NCBI GenBank assembly: GCA_965249185.1
Contig: CBDFLS010000002.1
Location: 1,612,001-1,676,000 of the forward strand
Length of the DNA: 64,000 bases
DNA from: CBDFLS01 sp965249185
GTDB lineage: Bacteria; Chloroflexota; Dehalococcoidia; Lucifugimonadales; Australimonadaceae
Direction of reading: 5' to 3'
Part shown: positions 1-8,867 of the stretch, in pieces
How the letters are laid out: every line of letters starts with the position of its first letter
Numbering within the stretch: the stretch's first letter is position 1
Program-made: the position numbers and the translations under genes
The notes under the pieces: generated by a model
Databases searched by the model: none
Seen by the model: the letters and a program-made list of their open reading frames with translations, nothing else
Told to the model about the DNA's origin: nothing

Positions 1-2
1 AG

Positions 3-286
3 GAAGCCGAGCGCAATCGGTATTCAGCATTGGACGAACGTGAAGAGGAAGAGCAGACCGAGAGGGAGGAGTACAGGACAAACGAGCTTTACTGGGCGCG
101 TTTGACCCTTGCCCACGGCGGCGATCCCCAGGCCCAATGCGACATTGGCCTATGCTTCGCCAAAGGGGAACACGGCTTCTCGCAGGACGACGAAGAGGCT
201 GTGGCCTGGTTCCTTCGGGCTGCCGAGCAAGGAAATCCCCAGGCGCTCTACCAATTGGGCAACATGGCTGTCAGGGCGAGGTACCC
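3..286 (+). pseudogene. Sel1-like repeat protein, 5' cut by window edge, 3' broken by IS256 element
   Basis: The frame is open to the left window edge, so the true start is outside; a TTG at 30 is only an internal candidate. After an acidic, charged stretch the protein has a clear Sel1/TPR-like repeat with the pattern A..G...AQ..IG..F..G (CDIGLCFAKG) followed by EAVAWFLRAAEQGNPQALYQLG. Sel1 repeats are helical hairpins used in protein-protein contacts. The second repeat stops abruptly at about position 286, where the inverted repeat of the IS256-family element begins, and no continuation is seen beyond 1634. Probably inactivated by the insertion. Confidence 0.7.
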
Positions 287-1634
287 TCAAAAAGTGTGTA
301 AACAGTCAGGCGGTGTACCCTCTCTCTGAAACAACACGGGCTCAAGGCCCAAGAGAGGAGATACACCGCCTATGGGAAAGAGAAGCACTGGGAGCTGGTC
401 GGAGTCAAGGCCGGAGTGGGACCAGTTGGAGGACTGGGTTCGAGGTCAGGTCCAGGAGCTGATCCAGGAGTTGCTGGAGGAAGAGGTGACGGAGTTTCTA
501 GGAAGGGCGAAGTCGGCCCGCAGGTCTGAGTCGGACAACGAGAGAGGCTATAGGAACGGATACGGCAGACCCCGAAGGCTTACGCTGAGTTCGGGAACGG
601 TACAGCTGAGGAGGCCACGAGTCCGCAACACCGAAGAGGAGTTCGAGAGCCGGCTGCTGCCGCTGTTCGTCAACAGGACCAGGAAGGTTGCTGAGCTGAT
701 CCCCCAGTTGTACCTACATGGCCTTTCCGAAGGTGACTTCGACCTGGCGGTGCGGGGACTGCTGGGAGAAGAGGCACCGATATCGGCGAGCACGGTAGCC
801 CGGTTGAAGGATAAGTGGAACGATGAGCTTGCCCAATGGCGCGCTAGGCCCCTGGATGACCTGGAAGTGGTGTTGTGGGTGGATGGAGTCTACGTCAAGG
901 CCGGTCTTGAGCGGGAGAAGGCGGCGATCCTGGTGGTGATGGCGGCCCTGAGCGACGGAAGGAAGGTGGTGGTGAGCGCGATTCCCGGATACAGGGAGTC
1001 CATAGAGAGCTGGTCCGATGTGCTCAGGGACATGAGGCGCCGCGGGCTGGAGTGCCCAAGACTGGTAATTGGAGACGGACATCGGGGCATCTGGGGAGCT
1101 CTGCGCAACGTCTATCCTCAGGCGGCCGAGCAACGCTGCTGGAACCACAAGGTCCTAAACGTACTGGACAGGCTTCCAAAGCGACAGCAGGACCAGGCCA
1201 AACTCATGCTGCGTACCATCCCCTACGCCCAGACTCGGACAGAGGCTGAGCGGCTCAGGACGGAGTTTACTAGATGGTGCCGCGACCACTCCTACGAAGC
1301 AGCCTGTGTGACCCTTGAGCGGGACTGGGACCGCATGATCACCTTCTATGACTTCCCCAAGGAGCACTGGCAGCACCTTCGCACGACGAACCCGGTGGAG
1401 TCACCCTTCGCTGCGCTCAGACTTCGGACCGATGCCGCCAAGCGCTACAAGAGGGTCGATCGGGCGATAGCGGTGATCTGGAAAATGTTGATGGTCGCCG
1501 AACAGCGCTTCAGGCGTCTGAAGGCCCCTGAGTTGATCGAAGACGTCTATCTCGGTGCACAGTATGCGGATGGAATCGCCATTGAATCAACGGCTGAGAA
1601 GGTCGCCGCCTGATGTCGTTTACACACCTATTGA
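287..1634 (+). mobile_element. IS256-family insertion sequence
   Basis: About 1.35 kb, holding one transposase gene. Imperfect terminal inverted repeats are visible: TCAAAAAGTGTGTAAAC at 287-303 and its inverted partner at 1618-1634 (10 identical inner bases, gtgtgtaaac). The element ends a Sel1-repeat reading frame. I could not find a convincing 8-9 bp target duplication, so the exact outer boundary is uncertain by a few bases. Confidence 0.75.
372..1613 (+). CDS. IS256-family (mutator-type) transposase
   Basis: 413 aa, full length for the family. It has the N-terminal region with ELLEEEVTEFLGR, then the mutator-type catalytic core: VLWVDGVYVK (first Asp, about residue 166), VIGDGHRGIW (second Asp, about 234) and a C-terminal HLRTTNPVESPFAALRLR block with the Glu. 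These are the DDE positions of IS256 transposases, which excise and insert the element. The ATG at 372 follows an AGAGGAG at 353-359, a little far but purine rich. Flanked by the element's inverted repeats. Appears intact. Confidence 0.9.
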   Translation: MGKRSTGSWSESRPEWDQLEDWVRGQVQELIQELLEEEVTEFLGRAKSARRSESDNERGYRNGYGRPRRLTLSSGTVQLRRPRVRNTEEEFESRLLPLFVNRTRKVAELIPQLYLHGLSEGDFDLAVRGLLGEEAPISASTVARLKDKWNDELAQWRARPLDDLEVVLWVDGVYVKAGLEREKAAILVVMAALSDGRKVVVSAIPGYRESIESWSDVLRDMRRRGLECPRLVIGDGHRGIWGALRNVYPQAAEQRCWNHKVLNVLDRLPKRQQDQAKLMLRTIPYAQTRTEAERLRTEFTRWCRDHSYEAACVTLERDWDRMITFYDFPKEHWQHLRTTNPVESPFAALRLRTDAAKRYKRVDRAIAVIWKMLMVAEQRFRRLKAPELIEDVYLGAQYADGIAIESTAEKVAA

Positions 1635-1680
1635 CGTAACCTCACGCGTCGTCGAGGTTGTTCCAGGACTCATAAAGGAA

Positions 1681-2526
1681 GGGTAAAGTCCCATTTTAGC
1701 CACCGGATTAGCTTTGAAGCAGCTTGAACAATGTCTTAACCTGTTCTGGTCCCAACAGACGCCGATGATTGTAGCGCCAGACATACTCAGCAAGATAGAG
1801 GGGCAGCCGTTCTCGGCGGACTCCCCCTTTGGCTGCCAGACGCCGCTTGAGATAACCCCAGAAGCCCTCCAAGCCGTTGACGTGGCTCCCTTGCCGATCG
1901 CTGAACGCCTGGCTGTGGTCCACAAGCCGGTGGACGTAGCCCCCCGCTGCGACGCCCGTGTAGCTTGGTAAAGGTGTCCGAGCAGACGATGGAGCCACGT
2001 TGCACGCGTTGGTGCAGGAGCGGCAGCAGCGTCTTGGCTTCCACGTTAGGTACCACTTGCGCCCACACCAGGCCACCTCGACACAGGATCCCAAAGACAG
2101 CTTGCTTAGTGGTTCCACGGCCCCGCTTCGTGCCCTGAACACGCTTTGCCAGGCGCCTGTTGCGCCAGGAACCTCCCAGGTAGGTCTCGTCGACCTCCAC
2201 CACGCCGGAGAAGACATGGGGAACGTCCCGGACCATGGCCTGGCGCACCACGATCAGGGCTCGCAGGACTCGCTTTCGCTCCAGGCGGGCCTCCTGGGCA
2301 ATCACCTCGGCACTCTGCCCCAAGACGAACCAGCGCAACAGTCGCCGCCACTCCCCTGGCGACAACCGAAGCGGCAGCGCCCTGGGCACCCACCCGTAGT
2401 GGCAGGCTGCACAACGACTCTTACCTCGCCGAATGCTCCAGCTCTTGGCGTGTTGACATCGAGGGCACCCAATCTTCCGTCCCATGCCACCATTCTCTCA
2501 CAGGTGGCTGTTTTGGGACTATACCC
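1681..2526 (-). mobile_element. IS1595-family element, copy 1 (inactivated)
   Basis: 846 bp, one base longer than the other two copies in the window (10491-11335 and 60884-61728). The ends are GGGTAAAGTCCC.TTTTAGCC at the left and the inverted relative GGGTATAGTCCCAAAACAGCC at the right. The left flank is 50 bp of unassigned DNA; the right flank is directly the 3' scrap of an IS3 element, so the copy appears to have inserted in, or recombined with, that element. No target duplication is visible. Confidence 0.85.
1708..2485 (-). pseudogene. IS1595-family transposase with a one-base frameshift
   Basis: The N-terminal two thirds match the intact copies (CxxC zinc ribbon GCPRCQHAKSW...CAACHY, then VVEVDETYLGG with the first catalytic Asp). 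An extra T near 1968 (gtagcttgg instead of gtagctgg) shifts the frame just after SDTFT, and the remaining residues through the C-terminal TLFKLLQS are found in another frame ending at 1708. The transposase is therefore broken, although the DNA is otherwise nearly identical to the copies at 10518 and 60925. Confidence 0.85.
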
Positions 2527-2672
2527 TACAGAATATATCGAGATCTTCTATAACAGGCAGCGCCGCCAGGCCAGGCTGGGATTCCTGTCACCTGCGGCCT
2601 TTCAACAAAGATTCTATGCAGGATTACTCGCAGCTTGAAAGGTTTGGTGTCCACTATTGCCATCCGACCCCA
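2527..2672 (+). mobile_element. IS3-family element, 3' end fragment
   Basis: This 146-bp stretch is the extreme 3' end of the IS3 element seen complete at 14751-16021: the last ~36 codons of orfB (YIEIFYNRQRRQARLGF...) and the right terminal repeat ending CCGACCCCA. It begins exactly at the end of IS1595 copy 1. The 5' 1.1 kb of this IS3 copy is missing. Confidence 0.85.
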
Positions 2673-2699
2673 GAGTGCCGTTCTGGTTTGTTCGTTTGA

Positions 2700-4213
2700 G
2701 CCCACATTTCCCAGATCAGCCGCGTGGGTGCGTCGTAATCCGGTAAGAGTGCTGCCTATTTGAGCCGCCTACCTGGGCATTATGGGCAGTGTGGGTGCTA
2801 GACTGGCCGAGCTAGCGGGTCTAGTTCTGGATACCGCAATCTCGCTGGAGGCACCCAATGGGTGAAAGATCCGACACCCCTTTGAAGCTCCAATTCGACC
2901 GCAGAGTCCGCCTGGATTTTCGTGGCGCTACCATCACCTCGGACGCCGGACTCCTGGCATGCCGCGAGCTTGATGCCGCTCTGGGGCTCACAGAGACAGC
3001 CAACGATTATATCCATGAAAGCCGCACCGGCCGCAATGTGCAACACCCGCTGTTGCCCTTGCTCAGACAATCGGTGTATAGCCGTCTCGCTGGCTACGAG
3101 GACACCAACGACGCTGAACGGCTTGCCCAAGACCCGGCTATGCGTGTCATCGTCGGGTGGCAAGGTACTGATAAGCAGGCAGCCAGCACCAATACTATGA
3201 GCCGATTTGAGACTGAGGTGTTAACCGAAGAGGAAAACCTGGATGGGCTTGCGCGCCTGAATGTTGAGTGGGTGGACAGGGCCATGGCCCAGACATCTCA
3301 CCAGCGAGTTATCCTAGACATGGACAGCTCTGAAAGCCCGGTGCATGGGCAGCAAGAGGGAGTCGCCTACAACGGCCACTTCGAGTCCGTATGTTATCAC
3401 CCGCTCTTCCTGTTCAACCATTTCGGAGATTGCGAAGGTGCAATGCTTCGCCCGGGCAACGTCCACAGCGCTGAGCGGTGGCGGGAGGTTCTGGAGCCCG
3501 TCGTGAAGCGATACCAGGAGAAAGGAGTCCGGCTGCTGTTCCGGGCCGATGCTGCCTTTGCCAAGCCCGAGGTGTACGAGTACCTGGAGTCAAGGGACAC
3601 TGGCTACGCTATGCGGCTTCCGGCCAACGAGGTATTACAAGGAAACATCCGGCACCTGCTGAAGCGGCCCGTGGGCAGGCCGCCTAAAGCCTGCCCTGAG
3701 CCTGTCGAAGGGAAGCCCGTAGTCCGGTATCACGACTTCGTTTACCAGGCCCAGAGCTGGGACATTCCCCGGCGTGTGGTCGCCAAGGTGGAGTGGCGCC
3801 AGGGTGAGCTATTCCCGAGGGTCGGGTTCGTCGTCACCAACCTCAACCTACCGCCGGCAGACGTAACCCACTTCTACAACGGGCGGGGCACGGCCGAGCA
3901 GTGGATCAAGGAAGGTAAATACGCCCTGAACTGGACGCGGCTCTCGTGTCACAGGTTCGTTGCTAACCAGGTGAGGCTGTGGCTGTTTGTGCTGGCCTAC
4001 AACCTGGGCAACTTCATGAGAAGGCTGACTTTGCCAGAGTCAGTGAAACACTGGTCACTGCGAAGCGTGCAGACCAAGCTCATCAAGATGGGTGGACGTC
4101 TGGTGCGGCATGCCAGGAGGTTGGTGTTTCAGCTTGCTGAGGTGGCAGTGTCCCGGGAGGTATTCCGGCAAGTGTTGGAGCGTATCGCCGGGCTCCATCC
4201 AGCACCAGGGTAG
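2700..4213 (+). mobile_element. IS1380-like insertion sequence (right end not resolved)
   Basis: The left boundary is inferred by comparing it with the inverted partial copy at 11336-11648: both share sequence up to AGCCCACATTTCCC and diverge outside it. It contains one transposase gene preceded by a 158-bp leader. I could not find the matching right inverted repeat downstream of 4213, so the 3' boundary is uncertain and may lie in the following 100-200 bp. Confidence 0.7.
2858..4213 (+). CDS. IS1380/IS4-superfamily transposase
   Basis: 451 aa, a DDE transposase of the IS1380 group. RGATITSDAGLLACRELD lies near the N-terminus, VILDMDSSESPVHG holds the first catalytic Asp, LLFRADAAFAKPEVYEYLE the second, and the late block FYNGRGTAEQWIKEGKYALNWTR carries the Glu. 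The ATG at 2858 is preceded by GGAGG at 2847-2851. An odd in-frame insertion, ACPEPVEG, interrupts the protein around residue 280 (see findings). Apparently translatable. Confidence 0.85.
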   Translation: MGERSDTPLKLQFDRRVRLDFRGATITSDAGLLACRELDAALGLTETANDYIHESRTGRNVQHPLLPLLRQSVYSRLAGYEDTNDAERLAQDPAMRVIVGWQGTDKQAASTNTMSRFETEVLTEEENLDGLARLNVEWVDRAMAQTSHQRVILDMDSSESPVHGQQEGVAYNGHFESVCYHPLFLFNHFGDCEGAMLRPGNVHSAERWREVLEPVVKRYQEKGVRLLFRADAAFAKPEVYEYLESRDTGYAMRLPANEVLQGNIRHLLKRPVGRPPKACPEPVEGKPVVRYHDFVYQAQSWDIPRRVVAKVEWRQGELFPRVGFVVTNLNLPPADVTHFYNGRGTAEQWIKEGKYALNWTRLSCHRFVANQVRLWLFVLAYNLGNFMRRLTLPESVKHWSLRSVQTKLIKMGGRLVRHARRLVFQLAEVAVSREVFRQVLERIAGLHPAPG

Positions 4214-4812
4214 CGATTATCCTTGAGGTCATCAGAGGTGAAGAGAGGCAACCAAGGGCGAGGTGCGCGCCCGGAGGAGTTTGAAGGGAGTGCAAACGTG
4301 GTGAAAGCCACCTCCGCTGCCTGGGGCCGCTAACTCACCACGCCGAGAGATGGTTTTGTGCGCTTGATTGGATGGTTGACGGCATCCGTGACTGATACTA
4401 CGATGGCTCTCGTCGAGGATGGTGCGTTGCTTGGACCCAGGCAGCTTGATATGGGTAATTCCGGGTCATATGAATTGGGTGCGCACTGAATAGCCTACGA
4501 CAGTGGGTTACATTGGGTTTTCGCTAGCGCCGACTGCCACCCTTCGCCCCGTTTCTCGAAGAAGCCGGCGGTCCTCCTCCGGAGAAGGCGCCGCTGCTAT
4601 GCGAAGTACCCGATCGTGGGATTAGGTGGGGGTGGTGCCCTTGTCCTTAAACGGTACGCCCTCGGGGTCTTCTCCGCCTCGCACCGCCTTGGTTCCTTGC
4701 CTGACAAGGTCACGGAGCATTATGACGCCGCGATCGGTGGCCCCAAGGTGACGGAGGACCGAATCGAAGAGCTCGCTAGGCACTGACCGGCCTCCGTATT
4801 CACCCTAAGCCG
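4214..4812. other. 599-bp stretch without a recognised gene
   Basis: Probably contains the unresolved right end of the IS1380-like element. Near its end the plus strand has an open frame of about 60 codons finishing at the TGA at 4784-4786 (..KRYALGVFSASHRLGSLP.. to ..EELARH). It has no credible start and looks like the 3' remnant of a broken gene; I do not recognise the family. Confidence 0.3.
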
Positions 4813-5703
4813 CTATCGGCTTTCGACGCGCTCGAGGAAGCCCTTCAGAACATCGAGGTAGGCCTCCCGCTCCTCTAAGTGGGCCATGTGCGAGCTCAGC
4901 TCGAATTTGTGCAGCTCAGCGTTCGGAATGCCCTTGTGCAGCGTCTCAGCGGATTCCGGCCCAAGCCCGTAGCGGCCAAACGTGACCAGCGTCGGAACCT
5001 CTATCTCGCCGAGACGATCGATGCGGTCCCAGTCCCTCAGGTTGCCGGTGACGTGGAACTCGTTGACGCCCGTCATGGTCTCGTACGGCCCATGGTCCAC
5101 GGCGAGGTTGCCAAAGCTCCGATCCTGTGAGTCCGGCCATGGGAGGATACGACAGACGTGGCGCTCGTAAAACTTCAGCATCGCGGACCTGTACTCGGGG
5201 TGTTGAAAGTCACCCGCCGCCTCGTAGCCCGCCAGCGTATCCTGCACCTCTTGCGGCATCTCGGACCTGAGGCGCCAGGCCTCGCGGGAGATCTGCATCG
5301 AGCTGGCCGTTGTGCTCGACAGCGTGAGACTCACCACCCCCGGCGGCCCACTGAGCATGTACTCGATTGCTAGCATTCCGCCCCAACGCTGCCCAAGCAG
5401 GTGGATGCGGTCGAGGTCCAGTGCCTGGCGGACGGCGATAACCTCCTCGACATATCGATCGATTCGCCACAACGAGTCGTCGTTTGGCTTATCCGACGCG
5501 CCGCTCCCTAGCTGGTCATAGAACACCACGGAACGGTCCCCGGCAAAGCTCTCTAGCGGATCCAGGCTGTCGAAACCCGCCCCGGGCCCTCCGTGAAGGG
5601 CGAGGAGCGGGACGCCACCACCCGAGCCCACCACCCTGAACCGCACATGCCCACCCGTGACGGGGACAATACCTTCGCGCGCTTCGAAAACACCACTAGA
5701 CAT
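4813..5703 (-). CDS. Alpha/beta hydrolase of the proline iminopeptidase type, catalytic residues replaced
   Basis: 296 aa from the ATG at 5703 (GGAG 8 nt upstream; a TTG at 5721 is less likely). The fold is clear: LLALHGGPGAGFDSLD oxyanion region, VVFYDQLGSGASDKP, and the nucleophile elbow LLGQRWGGMLAIEY. Proline iminopeptidases have Ser in that elbow (GQSWGG); here it is Arg (codon at 5386-5388, about residue 106). The usual acidic residue is also lost: GRYGLG instead of GRYDE (about residue 246). The His in SSHMAHLEE (about 272) is kept. By family logic this protein should not hydrolyse peptides or esters by the usual triad. It is transcribed away from the Rieske genes and shares the 250-bp gap with them. 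Confidence 0.85.
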   Translation of the reverse strand: MSSGVFEAREGIVPVTGGHVRFRVVGSGGGVPLLALHGGPGAGFDSLDPLESFAGDRSVVFYDQLGSGASDKPNDDSLWRIDRYVEEVIAVRQALDLDRIHLLGQRWGGMLAIEYMLSGPPGVVSLTLSSTTASSMQISREAWRLRSEMPQEVQDTLAGYEAAGDFQHPEYRSAMLKFYERHVCRILPWPDSQDRSFGNLAVDHGPYETMTGVNEFHVTGNLRDWDRIDRLGEIEVPTLVTFGRYGLGPESAETLHKGIPNAELHKFELSSHMAHLEEREAYLDVLKGFLERVESR

Positions 5704-5857
5704 ATCGCCTGCTCCGCTCAAAACGAGACTTCCCGTTACCCGAATCGTAGGCGAGCCGACAACGTCAGGGGACTGTCGACCGTTGTTGCTGTGCGCATCA
5801 TACGGTACCTGACTGAGAAACGACGACTTCCATAGCCTTAGTCCTCAGAATCGCCGA

Positions 5858-5886
5858 TTGACAAGGCCAAAGTGCCGTGCTAGCTT
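5858..5886 (+). promoter_or_regulatory. Sigma70-type promoter for the Rieske oxygenase pair
   Basis: TTGACA at 5858-5863, a 17-bp spacer, and TAGCTT at 5881-5886. This gives an expected start about 60 bp upstream of the first Rieske gene. The -10 is weak, but spacing and position fit. Confidence 0.45.
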
Positions 5887-5953
5887 GCTAATCGGTATCG
5901 CCGGGGCCTCTAGAGCCACAGCAGCTACCCGTTGAGAAGAGAAGGCGCCCAAT

Positions 5954-7282
5954 ATGACACCCAGCGCGAGCTTCCTCAACACCACCTACGGCGGATACCT
6001 CCACCGCGACGTGCCCCCTGAGGATGCCGAGCTCACCCATGTCGGTCCCGGCACACCGGCCGGCGAGTGGCTCCGCCGCTTTTGGCACCCAGTGTTCGCC
6101 ACGGACGAACTGAAGAACTTGCCGAAGGCCATCCGCATTCTGGGCGAAGACCTGGTGCTCTTCCGCGACCGCTCGGGCCAGGTCGGCCTGCTGGAGCTTC
6201 ATTGCTCGCACCGAGGGACGTCGCTAGAGTTCGGCCAGATCGAGGAGCGCGGCATCCGCTGCTGCTACCACGCCTGGCTCTACGACGTCGACGGCAAGAT
6301 CCTGGACACGCCGGGCGAGCCCGCCGACAGCACGCTGAAACACCGACTCCACCACGGCGCCTACCCTACTCACGAGTACAAGGGGCTCGTCTTTGCGTAT
6401 ATGGGCCCGCCGGAGAAGCGTCCCGCGTTTCCTGTCTACGACACGTACCACATGCCGGGGTACCAGTCCCAAGCTCGAATGCACGGGATCTGGCCCTGCA
6501 ACTGGCTCCAGGCCAACGAGAACAGCCACGACCCGGTCCACCTGCTCTTTCTCCACGCCCTTCCTGGCAACGAAGGCTTCACCGGCGACCTGTCAGAGCC
6601 TCCCGAGTCGGACTTCATGGAGAGTCCCCTTGGCATGGCGTGCGTGGACACCTGGAGATCGGGCGACCGTGTGCTGGTCCAGGTCGGCGATTACATTCCA
6701 CCGAACCTCCACTTGGGCTGCGACATCAGCAAAGACGTCGCGCAACGCGACCTTGACCAGATTGGGCGGACCATCCTCTCCCAGTGGTTTGTGCCGGTGG
6801 ACGATACGCATATGCAGCGGTTCGATATCTGGTACGCCCGCGAGTGTGAAGAGATATTTACCGGAGAATTCACGTACGGGCAGAAGCCGGGCTCGTATGA
6901 CGAGCGCCAGCGGGTACCCGGTGACTATGACTCGCAGGTCAGTCAGCGGCCTATCGCTGTCCACGATCTGGAGCACCTCGGCAACACAGACCTGGGCGTT
7001 ATCATGGGCCGCCACATCATGCGGCGCGGAATCGAGGCGGTGCGGAACGGCGAAGATCCCCCAGGTATCGGGTGGAAAGAGGGAGAGATAATCCCAACCT
7101 ACACCCACGAACGGGCGCTAATCGCTCCCCTCGCGCCCACCCCGCGCGAAGACAGACTGCTGCTCCGGAACACTGGCCGGAGAGTCGTGCAGGACTACAT
7201 CAAGGAGCTATCGAAGCGCCAGCCACAGCTAATTCGGCGCCCCACAAATGGGGATGACACACCCGACGAGGAGGCGTCATGA
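5954..7282 (+). CDS. Rieske non-heme iron oxygenase, alpha subunit (phthalate dioxygenase-like), copy 1
   Basis: 442 aa. The N-terminal Rieske [2Fe-2S] domain has the ligand pattern CxH..CxxH (HCSHRGTS and CCYHAWLYD, about residues 83-107). The C-terminal catalytic domain has the facial-triad signature DPVHLLFLH, matching D-xx-H-xxxx-H of phthalate 4,5-dioxygenase-like oxygenases. Such proteins take electrons from a reductase and hydroxylate or demethylate aromatic substrates; the substrate cannot be read here and no reductase gene is in the window. The stop overlaps the start of the next gene (ATGA), so the two are co-translated. Promoter at 5858. The paralog at 7279 is very similar. Confidence 0.92.
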   Translation: MTPSASFLNTTYGGYLHRDVPPEDAELTHVGPGTPAGEWLRRFWHPVFATDELKNLPKAIRILGEDLVLFRDRSGQVGLLELHCSHRGTSLEFGQIEERGIRCCYHAWLYDVDGKILDTPGEPADSTLKHRLHHGAYPTHEYKGLVFAYMGPPEKRPAFPVYDTYHMPGYQSQARMHGIWPCNWLQANENSHDPVHLLFLHALPGNEGFTGDLSEPPESDFMESPLGMACVDTWRSGDRVLVQVGDYIPPNLHLGCDISKDVAQRDLDQIGRTILSQWFVPVDDTHMQRFDIWYARECEEIFTGEFTYGQKPGSYDERQRVPGDYDSQVSQRPIAVHDLEHLGNTDLGVIMGRHIMRRGIEAVRNGEDPPGIGWKEGEIIPTYTHERALIAPLAPTPREDRLLLRNTGRRVVQDYIKELSKRQPQLIRRPTNGDDTPDEEAS

Positions 7283-8538
7283 CGACCAAGGCCCCATTCC
7301 TGAACATCCCTTACGGCGGGTACCATCACAACCGGGTGCCCGCCGAGGATGCCGAGATCACCCATGTCGGTCCTGGTACGCCGTGTGGCGAGTGGCTCCG
7401 ACGATTCTGGCAGCCAGTCTCCCTCTCGGAGGGACTGCAGAACCTGCCCAAGGTGATTCGTATCCTGAGCGAGGACCTGGTCATCTTTCGGAACGGCTCC
7501 GGGCAGGTGGGCCTACTGGAGCTCCATTGCTCCCACCGGGGAACCTCACTGGAGTTCGGCCAGATCGAGGAGCGGGGGATCCGTTGCTGTTACCACGCCT
7601 GGCTTTACGACACAGATGGCACGATTCTAGAGACGCCAGGGGAGCCAGCGGACAGCACGCTGAAGGACCGGCTCCACCACGGGGCCTACCCGACTCATGA
7701 GTATGGGGGTCTGGTATCCGCTTACATGGGCCCGTTGGACAAGCGCCCCGCCTTCCCCATCTACGGCACTTACAGCATCGCCGGATACAAGACGGAGGCC
7801 CACGAGGCGATCGACTGGCCCTGCAACTGGCTCCAAGTCATGGAGAACGGCCAGGACCCCGTACACTTCCAATTTCTCCATAGCTTGCCCGGCAACTCCG
7901 GCTTCAGTGAAGAGTTCAAGCAGCCACCGGAGTTGGATTTTATCGAGACCCCCATCGGTATGATGTGCACCGCCACGCGCAGGGCCGGAGATAAGGTGTG
8001 GGTACGCGCGAGCGATTTCATCCTCCCAAACATTCAGCAGGGCTGCAACTTCGATGACAGCCTTGAGGAACGGGACGGGAACCGCCCCACCATGACCAGG
8101 TGGACGGTGCCCATAGACGATACCCACAATCTGCAATTCGGTTTCCATCGAGCTCGTAAGGACGAGGAGATCCCGCCAGAAGATAGCCTTGGGCAAACGC
8201 TGGACCGGCCCTACGAGGAGCGGCAGCGGCTTCCTGGCGACTACGACGCTATGAACAGCCAGCGGCCTATCGCCGTTCACGCGCTGGAGCACCTCGGCAG
8301 CACGGACCGTGGGGTCATCATGCTGCGGAACCTGGTAAGGCAGGGCGTCCGGGTTGTCCAAGACGGCGGTGAGCCCGTGGGTGTGATCGGCGAGGAAGGC
8401 GATGCTATACCAGCCTACGCCCACGAGCGAGTGTTGAGCATTTCCCCTGCGCCTACTCAAGAGGAGGACCGGCAACTGTTGCGGGACATCGGGCGGAGGG
8501 TGGCAGAGGAACGCATCGAGGAGCTCTCGAAACGCTAA
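7279..8538 (+). CDS. Rieske non-heme iron oxygenase, alpha subunit (phthalate dioxygenase-like), copy 2
   Basis: 419 aa and collinear with the preceding gene. The Rieske ligands (HCSHRGTS, CCYHAWLYD) and the triad DPVHFQFLH are all present. It differs just before the triad (ENGQDPVH against ENSHDPVH in copy 1) and in the C-terminal third, which may mean a different substrate. The start ATG at 7279 overlaps the previous stop, with GAGGAGG at 7268-7274 inside the upstream gene as ribosome binding site. Together with the decayed third copy downstream this is a tandem amplification of one oxygenase gene. Confidence 0.92.
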   Translation: MTTKAPFLNIPYGGYHHNRVPAEDAEITHVGPGTPCGEWLRRFWQPVSLSEGLQNLPKVIRILSEDLVIFRNGSGQVGLLELHCSHRGTSLEFGQIEERGIRCCYHAWLYDTDGTILETPGEPADSTLKDRLHHGAYPTHEYGGLVSAYMGPLDKRPAFPIYGTYSIAGYKTEAHEAIDWPCNWLQVMENGQDPVHFQFLHSLPGNSGFSEEFKQPPELDFIETPIGMMCTATRRAGDKVWVRASDFILPNIQQGCNFDDSLEERDGNRPTMTRWTVPIDDTHNLQFGFHRARKDEEIPPEDSLGQTLDRPYEERQRLPGDYDAMNSQRPIAVHALEHLGSTDRGVIMLRNLVRQGVRVVQDGGEPVGVIGEEGDAIPAYAHERVLSISPAPTQEEDRQLLRDIGRRVAEERIEELSKR

Positions 8539-8597
8539 TCGATTGGCTCCCCGCCACTTACGGCAAACCACACGGGTAGAACACGAGGAGAATCGCC

Positions 8598-8838
8598 ATG
8601 ACGGCGAATGTTCCCTTTCTCGACATCCCTTACGGCGGGTACCTTCATAACGAGGTGCCTCTCGAGGATGCTGGGCTCACCCACGTGGGTCCCGGCATCC
8701 CCGCCGGCCAGTGGTTCCGCCGCTTCTGGCAGCCCGTGGCTGCCTCCCAGGACCTGAAGGACTTGCCGGTCGCACACGTGTCCTTGATGAGGAGCTGGTC
8801 GCTGTGCTAGAACTCAGCTTCAGGTGGAGCTTCCATTT
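8598..8838 (+). pseudogene. Rieske oxygenase copy 3, decayed N-terminal remnant
   Basis: The first ~55 codons match the N-termini of the two genes upstream (FLDIPYGGYLHNEVP, THVGPGIPAGQWFRRFWQPV). The frame then shifts near 8770: the expected RVLDEELVA continues one frame over, and about ten codons are missing before VLELSFRWS, which corresponds to the region just before the Rieske cysteine. No later part of the gene is found. It still has a good ribosome binding site (ACGAGGAG, 8 nt before the ATG). Confidence 0.8.
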
Positions 8839-8867
8839 GATGCTTTATTCACGCCCCGTATCACTCC

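Noticed and set aside
7627..8571. 314-codon minus-strand ORF opposite the second Rieske gene
   Set aside because: Shadow of the oxygenase gene; no ribosome binding site or recognisable domain.
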